Shown here: in pieces, positions 7,359-15,380 of the stretch
Position numbering within the stretch: position 1 is the first letter of the stretch
How the letters are laid out: every line of letters begins with the position of its first letter
Assembly (NCBI RefSeq): GCF_014656195.1
Contig: NZ_BNBY01000034.1
Location: 1 to 64,000 of the forward strand
Length of the DNA: 64,000 bases
DNA from: Kitasatospora xanthocidica
GTDB taxonomy: Bacteria > Actinomycetota > Actinomycetes > Streptomycetales > Streptomycetaceae
Direction: 5' to 3'
Made by a program: the position numbers and the translations under genes
Notes under the pieces: generated by a model
Databases searched by the model: none
The model's input: only the letters and a program-made list of their open reading frames with translations
Told to the model about the DNA's origin: nothing

Positions 7359-9326
7359 ATGGCCTCAGACCGTTCGACTCCAGACCGTTCAGCCTCTAAT
7401 CGCCCGACCTCGAACCACGTCCGTTCGCACGTCGGTGCCGATCTCCCCGGCCCCCGCGGCCCCGCGACTCCTTACCGGATGACCGTCACCACGGCCCTCC
7501 CGCACGCCGACGCCGTCGCGCTGGCCGACGAACAGCTCGCCTCCTGGCTGAAGCAGGAGGGCTGCGACGAGCCCCCGCCGACCGTCCGCGTCCCCACCGG
7601 GCAGCCCTTCGCCGCACCGGCCCCCGGAGCGCTGCCCGACCCGTCGACCCCCTCGACCGCTCCCGCCTCCGCCCCCGGCCTCGCCGAGCGCCTCCGCCTG
7701 GGCGACCGCGTCCTGCTCGACCGTGACCACGGCCCGCTGCGCGGCGGCGCTGGCGCCGGCCGCTACGACCGTCGCCGGCTGAGGACCCCGGCCGCGCACG
7801 GCACCCAGCAGCTCACGCTCACCGTGGCCACCGCCGCCGGCGGCCCCACCTGGCTGCGGCTGGAGGCCGAGACGCACAGCACCGGCAGCGGCGTGCGCAC
7901 CCCGTGCCGGGTGCCGGTGCCCGAGCTCGCCCGCTCGCTCCTGCCGCTGCTCGACGCCACCGACGGTCCGACCGCCGTCCGCACCGCACCCCGGGTGATC
8001 ACGGCCGACGAGGTGGACGCCCTGATCGACGAGCTGTGCGATCCGGAGCGCCGTCTGCCCACCGTGGTCGCCAGCGTCCCGGTGAACCTCCCGCTCGACC
8101 ACTGGGTCGAGGACGTCGTCGGCCCGCTCTGCCACCAGCTGCCCGGCCTCGCGACCGCCTACGTCCTGGACCCGGGCGCCCGCACCGGGTTCAACGTCGC
8201 GCTGGAGTACCACACCGTCTACGGCGGGGCGGTGCGCACCTATCTGCCCGAGGTCGACCCGGCCTCCCGGCAGGACTCCGCCCGACATCCGGTGCTCGCC
8301 CGGGGCCGAATAGAGCAGGACCTGCGCCGGGCCGCCGGACTGCTCGCCCGTGAGCCGCGCCGGCTCGCCGCCGACCAGCCGCTGCCGCCGCCGCTGGCGG
8401 CCGTCCCGGTCCTGCGGGTCCCGGCGCCACAACTCCGCCGGGCCGCCGACCCGGCCGGGCCGGTCGAACCGGCCACGCGGGCCACCCCGGCCCGCTCGGC
8501 CGCGCCGGACGGCCTGAGGGCGCCGGCCGCGCCGGCCGCGCCGGCCGACCTGACCGAGCTGGCCGAACTCGCCGAACTCGCCCGCGAGGAGCAGCAGGAC
8601 CGCGCCGAGCAGCAGGCCAGGGCCGACGAGCTGGAGCAGGTCCGGCGCACCCTGCGGCTGGAGCGCCACGACCGCCGTGACCGGGGCCAGGGCAGGGAGG
8701 GCCACGACGGCCGGGAGGCCCGAGAGGCACGCCCGCGCACCGGGGGCCGCGCCCTGAGCGGCCGCCACTGCACCACCTCGGGCACCGGACCGGCCGTCGG
8801 GCAGCACCTCGTCGTCCCGCCCGTCGACGGCTTCGGCAAGCCCGGGAACTTCACCGAACTCATCTCCCGGCTGGGCGAGTTCCCGCTGCTGACCTTCACC
8901 GGGGACCAGAAGGCCACGCTCGCCCTGGACGAGCTCCAGCGCACCGGCGCCGGCTGGGCCCGGCTCGCCTGGGACGGTCTGACCGCCCTTCAGGAGTACG
9001 CCGAGGCCGCTGTCCGCGGTACGGCCGGCGGGGACTTCAAGCAGTGGTGCGAGCACACCCCGGAGGGCTGTCACCGCTTCCCGCCGCGCAAGGCCGTGCG
9101 CGGGGAGTCCAGAACGGTGTTCAGCCACACCAAGTGGAAGCGCGAACGGATGCTGCCGGTGCCGGAATGCGTGGACGCCTCCCGCCGGGCGTTCATGGGG
9201 GCGCACCTGCGGATCGGCGGCGGCCGCACCGCGCCCCGGCTGCACTACCTGGACGACTGCTCGGGCAGTGGCCGGATCTACGTCGGTTACATCGGTCTGC
9301 ACCTGACCAACACCAGGACCAACTGA
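7359..9326 (+). CDS. Large protein of unknown function with internal coiled coil
   Basis: Not recognised by name. The product has 655 residues. An N-terminal region (about 35-170) is Pro/Ala-rich and then turns into a beta-rich stretch (QLTLTVATAAGGPTWLRLE). Residues about 225-330 include TVVASVPVNLPLDHW, TAYVLDPGARTGFNV and GGAVRTYLPEVDP, followed by HPVLARGRIEQDLRR; this GGAVR-YLP block recurs in uncharacterised actinobacterial proteins. A charged coiled coil spans about 405-465. The C-terminal 190 residues (FPLLTFTGDQKATLALDEL, FKQWCEHTPEG, FSHTKWKRERMLPVPE, VGYIGLHLTNTRTN) look like a separate folded module. No membrane segment or P-loop is visible. ATG7359 has GGAGG at 7 nt. Probably paired with the gene at 9442. 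Confidence 0.72.
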   Translation: MASDRSTPDRSASNRPTSNHVRSHVGADLPGPRGPATPYRMTVTTALPHADAVALADEQLASWLKQEGCDEPPPTVRVPTGQPFAAPAPGALPDPSTPSTAPASAPGLAERLRLGDRVLLDRDHGPLRGGAGAGRYDRRRLRTPAAHGTQQLTLTVATAAGGPTWLRLEAETHSTGSGVRTPCRVPVPELARSLLPLLDATDGPTAVRTAPRVITADEVDALIDELCDPERRLPTVVASVPVNLPLDHWVEDVVGPLCHQLPGLATAYVLDPGARTGFNVALEYHTVYGGAVRTYLPEVDPASRQDSARHPVLARGRIEQDLRRAAGLLAREPRRLAADQPLPPPLAAVPVLRVPAPQLRRAADPAGPVEPATRATPARSAAPDGLRAPAAPAAPADLTELAELAELAREEQQDRAEQQARADELEQVRRTLRLERHDRRDRGQGREGHDGREAREARPRTGGRALSGRHCTTSGTGPAVGQHLVVPPVDGFGKPGNFTELISRLGEFPLLTFTGDQKATLALDELQRTGAGWARLAWDGLTALQEYAEAAVRGTAGGDFKQWCEHTPEGCHRFPPRKAVRGESRTVFSHTKWKRERMLPVPECVDASRRAFMGAHLRIGGGRTAPRLHYLDDCSGSGRIYVGYIGLHLTNTRTN

Positions 9327-9441
9327 CCGGCTTGGCTGACCGTTGCGCCCGTTCGGTGGACAATGTTCGGCAGGGGTGGGTCCGCGGGTTCGTCGACCGC
9401 CCCCTGGCAGCCGCCGGACGAGCATGGGGGAACGACGACCG

Positions 9442-11268
9442 ATGCAGCACTCAGCAGACGGCCGGCCCGACGGCACCGCCACCGTTCGGATCCCCCAACC
9501 GGGCTTCCTCGCCTCGGTCTTCCGCGACCTCGGCGTCGACGGGGCCCCGGAGCCGGAGGCCGTCACCGGCCGCGCCCCCGTCGGGGCGGCGGGTGACGGT
9601 CCGTCCGTCCCGGGCCCCGCCGGCCCCGTCGACGAGGGCGGCTTCGGCGCCGCCGGCACCGCCCGGACCGCCGCCGACCACGCCGAGACCGATCCGGCCG
9701 ACCGGGCGGCCCCGGCTGACCGGGCCGACCGGGCCGAACAGCCGGAAGCCGACCGGGACGGCGGCGGCCCGGGCGGCACAGGGTCCGGCCCGGTCGACCC
9801 GGAGGAGGCCGTCGCGGCGCACGCCCGGGCCGCCGCCCTCACCCACCACCGCACCGTCACCGTCCAGACCGAGCACGACCGGCTCGCCGACCTGCTGCGA
9901 CGGGCCGCCCTGCCCGTCTCGGCCATGGACTTCGAGAGCCAGCTGCGCCACTACGAGCCCCGCCCCTACCCGGCCGACGGGCTCGGCGCCGGAACCGCCG
10001 ACGGGGCGGAGCCGCGCTGGGCGGACTTCGCGCCCGCCGAGCCGGCCGTGACCGGCCCCGGGAGCGGTCCGTCCAGCCGCCTGCTCGACTCCGGCTACCA
10101 GCGCGAACTGGCCCAGGCCCGGCTCACCCACCAGCGCGCCCTGCGCGAGTGGCGCACCCGCCGGGCCGAGGCCGGCAGCCCGGCCGCCGACGAGTCCCGG
10201 CGGGTCCACGAGGCGGCCGAGGAGGCCAGGGCCCGCGCCGTGCGCGAGTACAACGAGAGCCTGGAGGAGTGCCGGCGGGCCTACCGGCTGGCCGAGCCGG
10301 CCGCCGTGGAGTCGCTGATGGAGCGGGCGCTGGCCGCCGCCGAGACGGCCACCCAGGACCTGCCCGCCCCCTGCCGGGCGGTGTTCCGCCCGCTCACCCG
10401 CACCGCGGTGCTGGACCTCGACCTGCCGCCGCTCGACCTGGTGCCCTCGCTCGCCGGCTACCGGCTCGCCCCGGACGGCGACATCGTCCCGGTACCGCGC
10501 CCGCCGGCCGACCGGGCCACCGACTACCTGAGGCTGGTCGCCCGGCTCGCGCTGCGCGCCCTGCAGGCCGCCGACGCGGTGGACACCGACGAGATACTCG
10601 CCGGTGTCGTCCTCAACGGCTGGCTGCGCGAGCCCGGCACCGCCGAGCCGCTCTGCCTGGTCAGCGTGGACGCCGACCGTGACGCGCTGGCCCGCACCCG
10701 GCTGCTGCCGCCGGAGACCCCGTACGAGGAGCGCGACGACGAGGGCGTCTACGCCGACGCCGAGCAGGACGAGGCCCTGGTCCGGCTGCGCCAGCTGGGC
10801 GCCGCGGTCACCCCGGATCCGTACGACCGGTCGGGTGTCCAGCCGGCCGCCCAGGCCGGGGCCGCCGTGCCGGCCGCGACCGACCTGTCCGCCAACGAGT
10901 TCGTCCAGCTGGTGCGCGACCTGCTCACCCGGGGTGGGCTCGCCGAGTGGAGCGTCCGGCTGCGCGGCCCGGCCGGGCTGGTCGCCACCGGCGAGGGCGC
11001 GCCCGGCAGCGCGCTGCCCGGCCGCTGGGTGGTCTGGGCCTCCCGGGGCACCGAGCCGGTCCCCGCCGAGCAGATCGCCACCCTGGCCGACGCCGTCCAG
11101 GAGGAGTCCGCCGAGCGCGGCCTGCGGCTGACCACCGGCCGTTTCACCGACGAGGCCCTGGACCTCACCGCGGAGGAGAGCCACCGGCACATCCACCTGA
11201 TCGACGGCGACGGGGTCCGCGAACTCGCCCGCACCCACCTCGGCCTGCCGCTCGCCGCCGACCGCTGA
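9442..11268 (+). CDS. Coiled-coil protein with degenerate Mrr-like nuclease domain
   Basis: Product of 608 residues. The first 150 are low-complexity and acidic; residues about 215-300 form a charged coiled coil (RELAQARLTHQRALREW, EAAEEARARAVREYNE). A middle domain (about 310-430) contains YLRLVARLALRALQAAD and LAGVVLNGWL, a layout known from actinobacterial restriction-endonuclease-like proteins. Residues about 481-605 follow the Mrr pattern: SANEFVQLVRDLL, LRLTTGRFTDEALDLT and IHLIDGDGVRELA. However, the D..Q-x-K active-site positions read PAGLVAT and VVWASRG, so the nuclease centre seems lost. Start ATG9442 has GGGGGAA about 9 nt upstream; ATG9424 is an alternative. Confidence 0.72.
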   Translation: MQHSADGRPDGTATVRIPQPGFLASVFRDLGVDGAPEPEAVTGRAPVGAAGDGPSVPGPAGPVDEGGFGAAGTARTAADHAETDPADRAAPADRADRAEQPEADRDGGGPGGTGSGPVDPEEAVAAHARAAALTHHRTVTVQTEHDRLADLLRRAALPVSAMDFESQLRHYEPRPYPADGLGAGTADGAEPRWADFAPAEPAVTGPGSGPSSRLLDSGYQRELAQARLTHQRALREWRTRRAEAGSPAADESRRVHEAAEEARARAVREYNESLEECRRAYRLAEPAAVESLMERALAAAETATQDLPAPCRAVFRPLTRTAVLDLDLPPLDLVPSLAGYRLAPDGDIVPVPRPPADRATDYLRLVARLALRALQAADAVDTDEILAGVVLNGWLREPGTAEPLCLVSVDADRDALARTRLLPPETPYEERDDEGVYADAEQDEALVRLRQLGAAVTPDPYDRSGVQPAAQAGAAVPAATDLSANEFVQLVRDLLTRGGLAEWSVRLRGPAGLVATGEGAPGSALPGRWVVWASRGTEPVPAEQIATLADAVQEESAERGLRLTTGRFTDEALDLTAEESHRHIHLIDGDGVRELARTHLGLPLAADR

Positions 11269-11530
11269 CGGCTGACGGTCGGTCGCGTTCCGCCTGCCGC
11301 TCGCCTCCGCGGCTCCTCCGACCCCTGGCCCCGACCCCTGCCCCAGCCCGCCGACCGCCCCACCTGCGGGGTCACCCCGACGGCCCATCCGGCGGGCGCC
11401 CCGCCACCCCCGGACCGACGCTGGGGAACGGGCCCCGGCCTCGCCCGGCACCCCGGTCGACAGCCGTCGAACCTCGGTCCGGTACGGTCGGCGGTCGGCC
11501 CGGCCACGGGCGGACCCCAGGGGGAGAGGA

Positions 11531-11605
11531 ATGGGCAGAGCGCTCGGCAGACCACACGGCGGCACCGGCAACCCGGCCGCACCCGCGGCGGAGGCGGCCC
11601 GATGA
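11531..11605 (+). CDS. 24-residue leader frame coupled to the ZIP transporter gene
   Basis: ATG11531 follows a strong GGGGGAGAGGA sequence and opens a 24-codon frame ending at TGA 11603-11605, which overlaps the transporter ATG as ATGA. The peptide is small, Gly/Ala/Pro-rich and weakly basic, with no recognisable domain, so its role is more likely translational coupling than a peptide function. It could be fortuitous. The preceding 260 bases (11269-11530) hold no gene that I can see. Confidence 0.45.
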   Translation: MGRALGRPHGGTGNPAAPAAEAAR

Positions 11606-12369
11606 CCGCCGTCCTGGTCGCCGCCGGGGCCTTCCTGATGACGCTGATCGGCGGCTTCGTCGCCCAGCGCACCCGCGACCGCCGCCACCTGGTGCTCGGC
11701 TTCGCGGCCGGCCTGATGCTGGGCGTGGTCGCCTTCGACCTGCTGCCCGAGGCCATCCACCAGGCGCCGGGCGAGGTGCACGGCGTGCCGCAGGCGCTGC
11801 TGATGTTCGCGGCCGGCTTCCTCACCATCCACGTGGTCGAGCGCGCGGTCGCCATCCACCGCGGCCACGAGGGCGAGTACGCCGAGCACACCCACGGCGG
11901 CCACCACCACGGGCACTCCCACAGCACCGGGCACCAGGGCGTCGGGCTGACCGCCGCGCTCGCCCTGGTCGGGCACAGCGTGATGGACGGCTTCGCGATC
12001 GGCGCCGCGTTCCAGGCGGGCAGCACGGTCGGCACCGTGGTGGCCATCGCGGTCGTCGCGCACGACTTCGCCGACGGCTTCAACACGTACACGATCACCC
12101 GGCTCTACGGGAACAACCGGCGGCGGGCGCTGACCCTGCTCGCGGCGGACGCGCTGGCCCCGGTGTCCGGCGCCGCGATCACCCTGGCGTTCACCATCCC
12201 GGAGCACCTGCTCGGCCTCTACCTGGGCTTCTTCTCCGGCTTCCTGCTCTACCTGGCGACCGCCGACATCCTCCCCGAGGCCCACAGCCCGCACCCCTCG
12301 CGCAGCACCCTGCTCTGCACCGTCGCCGGGGTCGGCTTCATGTGGCTGGTGATCGGCTTCGCCAAGTGA
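11602..12369 (+). CDS. ZIP-family divalent metal transporter
   Basis: Integral membrane protein of 255 residues, typical ZIP length. TM segments begin at the N-terminus (VLVAAGAFLMTLIGGF). The metal-site helices show GLMLGVVAFDLLPEA, VGHSVMDGFAIGAAF (TM4 H..D..G) and AVVAHDFADGFNTY (TM5 H-D..D). A His-rich cytosolic loop (THGGHHHGHSHSTGHQ, near residue 95-110) matches the variable metal-binding loop between TM3 and TM4. The likely substrate is zinc or a related divalent cation. GGAGG sits 7 nt before ATG11602 and the start overlaps the leader frame stop. I see no AT-rich Zur-like palindrome upstream, so regulation by zinc is not evident. Confidence 0.9.
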   Translation: MTAVLVAAGAFLMTLIGGFVAQRTRDRRHLVLGFAAGLMLGVVAFDLLPEAIHQAPGEVHGVPQALLMFAAGFLTIHVVERAVAIHRGHEGEYAEHTHGGHHHGHSHSTGHQGVGLTAALALVGHSVMDGFAIGAAFQAGSTVGTVVAIAVVAHDFADGFNTYTITRLYGNNRRRALTLLAADALAPVSGAAITLAFTIPEHLLGLYLGFFSGFLLYLATADILPEAHSPHPSRSTLLCTVAGVGFMWLVIGFAK

Positions 12370-12395
12370 GCCCGCTGCCCGCCTGACGAAACCTC

Positions 12396-13295
12396 CTAGA
12401 GCCGCCCCCAGCACTCCCGCATCGACGCCAGCGCCTCGGTGATGGCCGGCCGACGGGAGGCCTGGGAGCGCCAGAGCGCGAAGACCCGCCGGCTCGGCTC
12501 CGGCGTCACCCGGCGGGCCGCCACCCCGGGCGGCAGCGGCCCCCGCCCGAGCTTCGGCACCAGGCCCATCCCGAGACCGGCCGCGACCAGTGCGATCTGC
12601 GTCTCGAACTCGCCGACCTGGTAGCGCACGTCCGGCTCCTCGCCGACCTCGCGCAGGGTGCGGACCAGCCAGTCGTGGCAGATGTTGCCCGGCGGCACGC
12701 TGATCCAGCGCTGCCCGCGCAGCCGCTCCACCGGCACCGGGTCGAGCGCGGCCAGCTCGTCGTCGGCGGGCAGCAGCAGGTCCACCGGGTCCGTCCCGAG
12801 GTCCAGCCGGGTGACCCCGTCCTGCACCGGCAGCGGCACCGTCGGCCAGTCCTGCACCAGTGCCAGGTCCACCTCGCCGCGGGCCACCAGCTCGGCCGCC
12901 GGGTACGGGTCGCGCTCCAGCAGCCGGACGTCCAGCTCGGGGCAGCGCCGCCGCAGATCGGCCAGCACCGCGGGCATCAGCCCGCGCGCGCCGGAGGCGA
13001 AGGCGGCGACCAGCAGCCGTCCGACCGCCTGGCCGCGCTGCTCCTCCAGCCGCACCTCGGCCCGCTCCACGAGGCCCAGCACGGTCTGCGCGGTGGCGGC
13101 CAGTTCGCGCGCCGCGTCGGTCAGCACCACGCCCCGGCCCTGCCGCTCCAGCAGCACCGTCCGGGTCTCCCGCTCCAGCTTGGCGATCTGCTGCGAGACC
13201 GCCGAGGGCGTGAACCCGAGCGCGGCCGCCGCCCCGCCGACCGAGCCGTGCACCGCCACCGCGTGCAGCGCCCGCAGGCGCCCCAGATCCATCAT
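12396..13295 (-). CDS. LysR-family transcriptional regulator
   Basis: Product of 299 residues, standard LysR size. The N-terminal winged helix-turn-helix reads LGRLRALHAVAVHGSVGGAA, FTPSAVSQQIAKLERE, and is followed by the linker helix and a two-lobed substrate-binding domain (about 90-295). The gene is divergent from the EamA-type exporter gene with a 73-bp shared intergenic region, the usual arrangement in which a LysR protein controls its neighbour and itself. It converges tail-to-tail with the ZIP gene with 26 bp between them. Two adjacent ATG codons give start options at 13295 and 13292. Confidence 0.92.
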   Translation of the reverse strand: MMDLGRLRALHAVAVHGSVGGAAAALGFTPSAVSQQIAKLERETRTVLLERQGRGVVLTDAARELAATAQTVLGLVERAEVRLEEQRGQAVGRLLVAAFASGARGLMPAVLADLRRRCPELDVRLLERDPYPAAELVARGEVDLALVQDWPTVPLPVQDGVTRLDLGTDPVDLLLPADDELAALDPVPVERLRGQRWISVPPGNICHDWLVRTLREVGEEPDVRYQVGEFETQIALVAAGLGMGLVPKLGRGPLPPGVAARRVTPEPSRRVFALWRSQASRRPAITEALASMRECWGRL

Positions 13296-13368
13296 GCAGC
13301 GATCCTAAAGTGTCTCCTTCAGTATTCATCGCTGGTGCTACACGGTCCCGCGCCACCATGCTCGACCC

Positions 13369-14409
13369 ATGACCGCGACACCCGCCGCCGTGAGCGGCAC
13401 GAGCAGCACGAGTAGGACGAGTAGGACGAGCAGCACGGCCGGCACGGCCGGTACGGGCGGCGCGAGCATGAGCGCGCCGCACATCGCGCTGGCCGTCCTG
13501 GTCGCCGCCGTCTGGGGGCTCAACTTCGTCCTCATCCACGTCGGCCTCCAGAACTTCCCGCCGCTGCTCTTCTGCGCCCTGCGGTTCGCCGTCGTCGCCG
13601 TGCCGGCGGTGTTCTTCGTCGGCCCGCCCAAGGTGGCCTGGCGCTGGGTGGTGGCGGTCGGCGTGGTGCTCGGGGTCGTCAAGTTCGGGCTGCTCTTCCT
13701 CGGCATGCACGCCGGGATGCCGGCCGGCCTCTCCTCCCTGGTGCTCCAGGGGCAGGCCGGGTTCACCGCGCTGTTCGCCGCCGTGCTGTTGCGCGAACGC
13801 CCCGGCCGGCAGCGGCTGCTGGGCCTGGCGATCGCCTTCGCGGGCATCGTGCTGAGCGCCTACGACCAGGGTGCAGGCGGTCCGCTGGGCGCCTTCGTCC
13901 TGGTCGTCCTGGCCGCTGTCGCCTGGGGCCTGGCCAACGTGCTGACCCGCAGGGCGGCGCCGCCGGACGCGCTGCGCTGGATGGTCTGGGTCAGCGCCGT
14001 CCCGCCGCTGCCGCTGCTGGGACTGTCCCTGCTGGTCGAGGGGCCCGCGGCGGACCTGCGCGCGCTGCGCGACATCACCCCCGCCGGGCTCGGCGCGATC
14101 GGCTACGTCGGGCTGGTCTCCACCCTGCTGGGCTTCGTCGCCTGGAGCTTCCTGCTGCGCACCTACGACGCGACCGCCGTGGCGCCGTACTCGCTGCTGG
14201 TGCCGGTGTTCGGGATGTCCTCGGCCTGGCTGCTGCTCGGCGAACGGGTCAGCCCGGCCGCCGCCGGGGCCGCGCTGCTGGTGGTCGCCGGGATCGGGAT
14301 CACCGCGCTGCGTCCGGGGACGCCGAGCGCCGTGGCGGCCCGGCTGCGAGGAAGCGGGCCTCGGCCGAGCGCAGCACCCGCAGCAGCACCTCCTCGTCCG
14401 CGGGGCTGA
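13369..14409 (+). CDS. EamA-family amino-acid/metabolite exporter
   Basis: DMT-superfamily transporter with ten predicted membrane segments and two EamA repeats. The sequence resembles E. coli EamA (O-acetylserine/cysteine exporter): VWGLNFVLIHVGLQNFPPLL, MPAGLSSLVLQGQAGFTALF and LSAYDQ. Substrate is inferred only. The annotated start adds a 33-residue Ser/Thr/Ala/Gly-rich leader coded by short GAGTAGGAC-like repeats; the internal ATG13468 (MSAPHIALAVL) begins exactly at the transporter fold and may be the true start, though neither has a good ribosome site. The last 110 nt overlap the end of the convergent MarR gene, giving an Ala/Pro-rich C-terminal tail. Confidence 0.87.
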   Translation: MTATPAAVSGTSSTSRTSRTSSTAGTAGTGGASMSAPHIALAVLVAAVWGLNFVLIHVGLQNFPPLLFCALRFAVVAVPAVFFVGPPKVAWRWVVAVGVVLGVVKFGLLFLGMHAGMPAGLSSLVLQGQAGFTALFAAVLLRERPGRQRLLGLAIAFAGIVLSAYDQGAGGPLGAFVLVVLAAVAWGLANVLTRRAAPPDALRWMVWVSAVPPLPLLGLSLLVEGPAADLRALRDITPAGLGAIGYVGLVSTLLGFVAWSFLLRTYDATAVAPYSLLVPVFGMSSAWLLLGERVSPAAAGAALLVVAGIGITALRPGTPSAVAARLRGSGPRPSAAPAAAPPRPRG

Positions 14410-14881
14410 CCTCGCCGAAGTACTCCTGCGCCACCTCGTCCCGGACCTGCCCGATCCGCTCCACCGCCGCGCGGCCGGCCTCGGTCAGCAGGATCCGTAC
14501 GGCCCGCCGGTCCGCCGGGTCGGGACTGCGCTCGACCAGGCCGGCGTCCTCCAGCGCGTCGACCACGGTGGTGGCCGAGCGCGGGGCGATGTGCAGCTTG
14601 TCGGCGAGGTCGCTGAGCCGCATCGCGTGGTCCGGCGTCTCGCAGCCCGGCACGTGGGCGAGCGTGCGCAGCGCCCGGGCCTGGCCGGGGGTGATGCCGT
14701 AGGGCTCCAGCCGCCAGCCGGTCTGGCGGCGGATCCGCTTGATCGCCCTGGTCATCGCGTCCGCCAGCTCGGCGGCGCCGCCGACCGCGCCGGGGACGCC
14801 CGGGACGCCGACGGTGGCGGATGCGGAGGCGCGAGGAGTGCCGGGGGAGTCCGCCGGGTCGTCGGTCGGCGTGGTGGTCAT
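14300..14881 (-). CDS. MarR-family transcriptional regulator
   Basis: Product of 193 residues with a MarR winged helix domain: ITPGQARALRTLAHVPG, MRLSDLADKLHIAPRSATTV (recognition helix) and ALEDAGLVERSPDPADRRAV (wing with the DRR signature). The first 35 residues are Pro/Ala/Gly-rich and probably disordered. ATG14881 is chosen because GAGGAG lies 8 nt upstream; a TTG ten codons earlier has no such site. It is divergent from the DUF2218 gene, with an inverted repeat between them, and its 3' end overlaps the eamA 3' end by 110 nt, which may cause antisense interference. Confidence 0.92.
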   Translation of the reverse strand: MTTTPTDDPADSPGTPRASASATVGVPGVPGAVGGAAELADAMTRAIKRIRRQTGWRLEPYGITPGQARALRTLAHVPGCETPDHAMRLSDLADKLHIAPRSATTVVDALEDAGLVERSPDPADRRAVRILLTEAGRAAVERIGQVRDEVAQEYFGEVSPADEEVLLRVLRSAEARFLAAGPPRRSASPDAAR

Positions 14882-14968
14882 CGGCGGTCTCCTCGGCTGG
14901 TGTCCGGCCAAGCGTAGCGACCGGTCCGGAGCTCTCGGTGGTCGGCCGACGACGGTCGCGGAAATATG

Positions 14969-14998
14969 TTGAGCTTAGCTCAGTATCTGCGTTAGCGT
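14969..14998 (+). promoter_or_regulatory. Promoter plus MarR-type operator for the DUF2218 gene
   Basis: TTGAGC (14969-14974) and TAGCGT (14993-14998) are 18 nt apart. Overlapping the -35 is TGAGCT-T-AGCTCA (14970-14982), a perfect 6-bp inverted repeat. A MarR dimer bound there would block the promoter; the neighbouring divergent MarR gene is the obvious candidate. This is inference from layout. Confidence 0.55.
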
Positions 14999-15047
14999 AG
15001 ATCCGAGTGAGGGGACCCTAAGTTCCCTCCCCTACCCTGGAGGGCCC

Positions 15048-15380
15048 ATGCCCGTTTCCACCGCACACGTCTCCACCGACCGCCCCGGCCGCTACGCCAA
15101 GCAGCTCGCCGCCCACATGGGCCGCAAGATCGAGGCCACCTACTCCGAGGACACCGGCCGCGGCACCCTGGTGTTCAGCGCCGGCACCGCCACCCTGGAA
15201 GCCCGGCCGGACGCCCTGCTGCTCACCGTCGAGGGCGAGCGCGACAAGCTGCCCGGCCTGGAGGACGTCGTCGGCCGCCACCTGGTCCGCTTCGGCGCCC
15301 GCGACGAACTCGTCGTCGAGTGGCAGCGCGACAACGGCGAAGCCGGCCTGGTTCACCGCAACGAGGACCCCGAGGCCTGA
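15048..15380 (+). CDS. DUF2218 family protein
   Basis: Small protein of 110 residues of the DUF2218 family: RYAKQLAAHMGRKIEA near the N-terminus, GRGTLVFSAGTATLEA in the centre and VVGRHLVRFGARDELVVEW at the end. Family members are single-domain and often lie beside siderophore or iron-uptake genes; the function is unknown. It is preceded by CCTGGAGGGCCC, giving GGAGGG about 5 nt before the ATG. Expression is probably controlled by the divergent MarR protein. Its last 28 nt overlap the end of the convergent phosphatase gene. Confidence 0.85.
   Translation: MPVSTAHVSTDRPGRYAKQLAAHMGRKIEATYSEDTGRGTLVFSAGTATLEARPDALLLTVEGERDKLPGLEDVVGRHLVRFGARDELVVEWQRDNGEAGLVHRNEDPEA

Noticed and set aside
13369..13467. 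Short GAGTAGGAC-like repeats as a CRISPR-like or mobile element.
   Set aside because: They are only a few 9-bp units coding a Ser/Thr-rich stretch; no spacers or cas genes are present.
9451..13710. A 1419-codon minus-strand open frame opposite the Mrr-like and ZIP genes.
   Set aside because: Repetitive Gly/Arg/Ala translation and overlap with better-supported genes, including the LysR gene in another frame of the same strand.
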